Shown in pieces: positions 58,601-64,000 of a stretch of DNA of 64,000 nucleotides. Below the pieces are notes generated by a model. That model made no database searches, was not told the DNA's origin, and worked only from the letters and a program-made list of their open reading frames with translations. This DNA comes from Orientallactaga sibirica (taxonomy: Eukaryota > Chordata > Mammalia > Rodentia > Dipodidae). The first letter of the stretch is position 1. Each line of letters starts with the position of its first letter. Position numbers and translations under genes: made by a program. The stretch is taken from positions 208,101 through 272,100 of the forward strand of contig JAEOAD010001800.1 of the NCBI GenBank assembly GCA_036365145.1, read 5' to 3'.

Positions 58601-61600
58601 ACAAAGAAGGTTGAGTGCAGCAAGTTCAAACTTTCCTAGTTTGTGTAATCTAACAAGATGTACAAGTTAGTAGATTCGCCTCATTTTCAAAGTAGTTTCT
58701 TGAGAAAACAAACATCTTCATTTGCCGAACATTGTACTGTGTGAAATAAGCTAATTCGGTTCTAGGAATCACTTGCTTTCCTACAAAGAAGGTTGAGTGC
58801 AGCAAGTTCAAACTTTCCTAGTTTGTGTAATCTAACAAGATGTACAAGTTAGTAGATTCGCCTCATTTCTAAAGTAGTTTCTTGAGAAAACAAACATCTT
58901 CATTGCCGAACATTGTACTGTGTGAAATAAGCTAATTCGGTTCTAGGAATCACTTGCTTTCCTACAAAAGAAGGTTGAGTGCAGCAAGTTCAAACTTTCC
59001 TAGTTTGTGTAATCTAACAAGATGTACAAGTTAGTAGATTGCCTCATTTCTAAAGTAGTTTCTTGAGAAAACAAACATCTTCATTGCGAACACATTGTAC
59101 TGTGTGAAATAAGCTAATTCGGTTCTAGGAATCACTTGCTTTCCTACAAAGAAGGTTGAGTGCAGCAAGTTCAAACTTTCCTAGTTTGTGTAATCTAACA
59201 AGATGTACAAGTTAGTAGATTCGCCTCATTTCTAAAGTAGTTTCTTGAGAAAACAAACATCTTCATTGCGAACATTGTACTGTGTGAAATAAGCTAATTC
59301 GGTTCTAGGAATCACTTGCTTTCCTACAAAGAAGGTTGAGTGCAGCAAGTTCAAACTTTCCTAGTTTGTGTAATCTAACAAGATGTACAAGTTAGTAGAT
59401 TCGCCTCATTTCTAAAAGTAGTTTCTTGAGAAAACAAACATCTTCATTGCGAACATTGTACTGTGTGAAATAAGCTAATTCGGTTCTAGGAATCACTTGC
59501 TTTCCTACAAAAAAAGGTTGAGTGCAGCAAGTTCAAACTTTCCTAGTTTGTGTAATCTAACAAGATGTACAAGTTAGTAGATTCGCCTCATTTCTAAAGT
59601 AGTTTCTTGAGAAAACAAACATCTTCATTGCGAACATTGTACTGTGTGAAATAAGCTAATTCGGTTCTAGGAATCACTTGCTTTCCTACAAAGAAGGTTG
59701 AGTGCAGCAAGTTCAAACTTTCCTAGTTTGTGTAATCTAACAAGATGTACAAGTTAGTAGATTCGCCTCATTTCTAAAGTAGTTTCTTGAGAAAACAAAC
59801 ATCTTCATTGCGAACATTGTACTGTGTGAAATAAGCTAATTCGGTTCTAGGAATCACTTGCTTTCCTACAAAGAAGGTTGAGTGCAGCAAGTTCAAACTT
59901 TCCTAGTTTGTGTAATCTAACAAGATGTACAAGTTAGTAGATTCGCCTCATTTCTAAAGTAGTTTCTTGAGAAAACAAACATCTTCATTGCGAACATTGT
60001 ACTGTGTGAAATAAGCTAATTCGGTTCTAGGAATCACTTGCTTTCCTACAAAGAAGGTTGAGTGCAGCAAGTTCAAACTTTCCTAGTTTGTGTAATCTAA
60101 CAAGATGTACAAGTTAGTAGATTCGCCTCATTTCTAAAGTAGTTTCTTGAGAAAACAAACATCTTCATTGCCGAACATTGTACTGTGTGAAATAAGCTAA
60201 TTCGGTTCTAGGAATCACTTGCTTTCCTACAAAGAAGGTTGAGTGCAGCAAGTTCAAACTTTCCTAGTTTGTGTAATCTAACAAGATGTACAAGTTAGTA
60301 GATTCGCCTCATTTCTAAAGTAGTTTCTTGAGAAAACAAACATCTTCATTGCCGAACATTGTACTGTGTGAAATAAGCTAATTCGGTTCTAGGAATCACT
60401 TGCTTTCCTACAAAGAAGGTTGAGTGCAGCAAGTTCAAACTTTCCTAGTTTGTGTAATCTAACAAGATGTACAAGTTAGTAGATTCGCCTCATTTCTAAA
60501 GTAGTTTCTTGAAAACAAACATCTTCATTGCGAACATTGTACTGTGTGAAATAAGCTAATTCGGTTCTAGGAATCACTTGCTTTCCTACAAAGAAGGTTG
60601 AGTGCAGCAAGTTCAAACTTTCCTAGTTTGTGTAATCTAACAAGATGTACAAGTTAGTAGATTCGCCTCATTTCTAAAGTAGTTTCTTGAGAAAACAAAC
60701 ATCTTCATTGCGAACATTGTACTGTGTGAAATAAGCTAATTCGGTTCTAGGAATCACTTGCTTTCCTACAAAGAAGGTTGAGTGCAGCAAGTTCAAACTT
60801 TCCTAGTTTGTGTAATCTAACAAGATGTACAAGTTAGTAGATTCGCCTCATTTCTAAAGTAGTTTCTTGAGAAAACAAACATCTTCATTGCCGAACATTG
60901 TACTGTGTGAAATAAGCTAATTCGGTTCTAGGAATCACTTGCTTTCCTACAAAGAAGGTTGAGTGCAGCAAGTTCAAACTTTCTAGTTTGTGTAATCTAA
61001 CAAGATGTACAAGTTAGTAGATTCGCCTCATTTCTAAAAGTAGTTTCTTGAGAAAACAAACATCTTCATTGCCGAACATTGTACTGTGTGAAATAAGCTA
61101 ATTCGGTTCTAGGAATCACTTGCTTTCCTACAAAGAAGGTTGAGTGCAGCAAGTTCAAACTTTCCTAGTTTGTGTAATCTAACAAGATGTACAAGTTAGT
61201 AGATTCGCCTCATTTCTAAAGTAGTTTCTTGAGAAAACAAACATCTTCATTACCCGAACATTGTACTGTGTGAAATAAGCTAATTCGGTTCTAGGAATCA
61301 CTTGCTTTCCCAAAGAAGGTTGAGTGCAGCAAGTTCAAACTTTCCTAGTTTGTGTAATCTAACAAGATGTACAAGTTAGTAGATTCGCCTCATTTCTAAA
61401 GTAGTTTCTTGAGAAAACAAACATCTTCATTGCCGAACATTGTACTGTGTGAAATAAGCTAATTCGGTTCTAGGAATCACTTGCTTTCCTACAAAGAAGG
61501 TTGAGTGCAGCAAGTTCAAACTTTCCTAGTTTGTGTAATCTAACAAGATGTACAAGTTAGTAGATTCGCCTCATTTCTAAAGTAGTTTCTTGAGAAAACA

Positions 61601-63620
61601 AACATCTTCATTGCGAACATTGTACTGTGTGAAATAAGCTAATTCGGTTCTAGGAATCACTTGCTTTCCTACAAAGAAGGTTGAGTGCAGCAAGTTCAAA
61701 CTTTCCTAGTTTGTGTAATCTAACAAGATGTACAAGTTAGTAGATTGGCCTCATTTCTAAAGTAGTTTCTTGAGAAAACAAACATCTTCATTGCCGAACA
61801 TTGTACTGTGTGAAATAAGCTAATTCGGTTCTAGGAATCAGTTGCTTTCCTACAAAGAAGGTTGAGTGCAGCAAGTTCAAACTTTCCTAGTTTGTGTAAT
61901 CTAACAAGATGTACAAGTTAGTAGATTCGCCTCATTTCTAAAGTAGTTTCTTGAAAACAAACATCTTCATTGCCGAACATTGTACTGTGTGAAATAAGCT
62001 AATTCGGTTCTAGGAATCACTTGCTTTCCTACAAAGAAAGGTTGAGTGCAGCAAGTTCAAACTTTCCTAGTTTGTGTAATCTAACAAGATGTACAAGTTA
62101 GTAGATTCGCCTCATTTCTAAAGTAGTTTCTTGAGAAAACAAACATCTTCATTACGAACATTGTACTGTGTGAAATAAGCTAATTCGGTTCTAGGAATCA
62201 CTTGCTTTCCTACAAAGAAGGTTGAGTGCAGCAAGTTCAAACTTTCCTAGTTTGTGTAATCTAACAAGATGTACAAGTTAGTAGATTCGCCTCATTTCTA
62301 AAGTAGTTTCTTGAGAAAACAAACATCTTCATTGCGAACATTGTACTGTGTGAAATAAGCTAATTCGGTTCTAGGAATCACTTGCTTTCCTACAAAGAAG
62401 GTTGAGTGCAGCAAGTTCAAACTTTCCTAGTTTGTGTAATCTAACAAGATGTACAAGTTAGTAGATTCGCCTCATTTCTAAAGTAGTTTCTTGAGAAAAC
62501 AAACATCTTCATTACCGAACATTGTACTGTGTGAAATAAGCTAATTCGGTTCTAGGAATCACTTGCTTTCCTACAAAGAAGGGTTAGTGCAGCAAGTTCA
62601 AACTTTCCTAGTTTGTGTAATCTAACAAGATGTACAAGTTAGTAGATTCGCCTCATTTCTAAAGTAGTTTCTTGAGAAAACAAACATCTTCATTGCCGAA
62701 CATTGTACTGTGTGAAATAAGCTAATTCGGTTCTAGGAATCACTTGCTTTCCTACAAAGAAGGTTGAGTGCAGCAAGTTCAAACTTTCCTAGTTTGTGTA
62801 ATCTAACAAGATGTACAAGTTAGTAGATTCGCCTCATTTCTAAAGTAGTTTCTTGAGAAAACAAACATCTTCATTGCGAACATTGTACTGTGTGAAATAA
62901 GCTAATTGGGTTCTAGGAATCAGTTGCTTTCCTACAAAGAAGGTTGAGTGCAGCAAGTTCAAACTTTCCTTGTTAATGTAATCTAACAAGATGTACAAGT
63001 TAGTAGATTCGCCTCATTTCTAAAGTAGTTGTTTGAGAAAACAAACATCTTCATTGCCGAACATTGTACTGTGTGAAATAGCTAATTCGGTTCTAGGAAT
63101 CACTTGCTTTCCTACAAAGAAGGTTGAGTGCAGCAAGTTCAAACTTTCCTAGTTTGTGTAATCTAACAAGATGTACAAGTTAGTAGATTCGCCTCATTTC
63201 TAAAGTAGTTTCTTGAGAAAACAAACATCTTCATTGCCGAACATTGTACTGTGTGAAATAAGCTAATTCGGTTCTAGGAATCACTTGCTTTTCTACAAAG
63301 ATGGTTGAGTGCAGCAAGTTCAAACTTTCCTAGTTTGTGTAATCTAAAAGATGTACAAGTTAGTAGATTCGCCTCATTTCTAAAGTAGTTTCTTGAGAAA
63401 ACAAACATCTTCATTGCGAACATTGTACTGTGTGAAATAAGCTAATTCGGTTCTAGGAATCACTTGCTTTCTACAAAGAGGTTGAGTGCAGCAAGTTCAA
63501 ACTTTCCTAGTTTGTGTAATCTAACAAGATGTACAAGTTAGTAGATTTTCCTCATTTCTAAAGTAGTTTCTTGAGAAAACAAACATCTTCATTGCGAACA
63601 TTGTACTGTGTGGAAATAAG
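55640..63620. repeat. Homogenised satellite block 2 (~44 monomers)
   Basis: The monomers have the same consensus as 16.7-30.6 kb at every diagnostic phrase: ctagtttgtgtaatctaac, gatgtacaagttagtag, gtttcttgagaaaacaaac, gctaattcggttctagg and aatcacttgctttcc. It is entered gradually between about 54.4 and 56.1 kb. Variation is again mostly gcgaac versus gccgaac and one-base indels. The gcctaac and aattgttc variants common after 25.6 kb in block 1 are not seen here. Confidence 0.95.
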
Positions 63621-64000
63621 CTAATTTAATTCTAGAATTCAGTTGCTTTCCTACAAAGAAGGTTGAGTGCAGCCAGTTAAAACTTTCCTTGTTAATGTAA
63701 TCTAAAAAGATGTACAAATTAGTAGATTGGCCTCATTTTCAGTAGTTTCTTGACAAAAAACATCTTCATACCACCGAACACTGTACTGTGTGAAATAAGT
63801 TAATTCGGTTCTAGGAATCAGTTTAATTTCTCCAAAAGATGGTTGAATGCAGCAAGTTCAAACTTTTCTAGTTTGTGTATAGATTGGCCTCATTTCTAAA
63901 GAAAAGTGGTTTGTTTGAAAACAAACATCTTCATTACTGAACACTGTACTATGTGAAATAAGCTAGTTCCATTCTAGGAATCACTTAGTTTCTACGAAGA
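63621..64000. repeat. Return to diverged satellite at right edge
   Basis: From gctaatttaattctagaatt onward the monomers carry gtgcagccagtt, gattggcctcattttcagtag and gctagttcc. The order matches the diverged context at about 37.67-37.80 kb (and in part 54.58 kb). A short disordered spot (taaagaaaagtggtttg) is at about 63900. The array runs off the window. Confidence 0.88.

Noticed and set aside
1..64000. CENP-B box in the monomer
   Set aside because: The closest string, attcgcctcatttctaa, keeps the TTCG half and the central A but lacks the CGGG half. I saw no full match in the satellite, so a canonical box is not claimed.
1..64000. CRISPR array or bacterial repeat region
   Set aside because: Repeats are 181 bp and contiguous with no spacers, and the window has SINE and LTR elements.
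1..64000. Known satellites: primate alpha (171 bp), mouse minor (120 bp) or major (234 bp)
   Set aside because: The period and sequence do not fit any of these; I do not recognise this 181-bp family by name.

Overview
This window is eukaryotic satellite DNA. It holds no intact protein-coding gene, no tRNA or rRNA gene and nothing prokaryotic. About 60.5 kb of the 64 kb is a head-to-tail array, all in one orientation, of an AT-rich monomer of about 181 bp (180 bp when one C is missing at a variable site), or roughly 330 monomers. Two nearly identical copies (about 1.8 kb) of a broken endogenous retrovirus interrupt the array. Each copy carries a B1 (7SL-derived) SINE, a MaLR-like LTR fragment, an env transmembrane-subunit relic, a polypurine tract and a full 3' LTR. 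B1 plus a 6-bp-duplicating ERVK/IAP-like LTR points to a rodent, and the setting looks pericentromeric or centromeric. I cannot name the species. The MaLR-like fragment reminds me of jerboa-type repeats, but that is memory and not proof.

Layout: 1-6280, diverged monomers of one subfamily, with an 8-monomer (1447 bp) higher-order repeat and some broken monomers. 6281-10030, a sharp switch to a second set of intermixed subfamilies. 10031-15826, a 2.9 kb (16-monomer) higher-order repeat present twice. 15827-30590, a strongly homogenised block of about 81 near-identical monomers. 30591-39268, diverged monomers with a 906-bp tandem duplication. 39269-41047, retroviral composite copy 1. 41048-46478, diverged monomers. 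46479-48240, retroviral composite copy 2. 48241-55640, diverged monomers paralogous to 7.2-9.7 kb, with 542-bp duplications. 55640-63620, a second homogenised block with the same consensus as the first. 63621-64000, a return to diverged monomers.

The retroviral composite inserted once, with a 6-bp target duplication (accgaa), and was then copied together with satellite. The two copies lie 7.21 kb apart, which is 30 monomers plus the insert, and share private satellite variants on the 5' flank. The main interest is array evolution: higher-order units, abrupt subfamily borders, two homogenised islands, a co-varying dyad inside the monomer, and a hypervariable spot. Several patterns (single-base indels in short homopolymers, drift of second copies toward the array consensus) could also be assembly or consensus artefacts, so raw-read checks matter.
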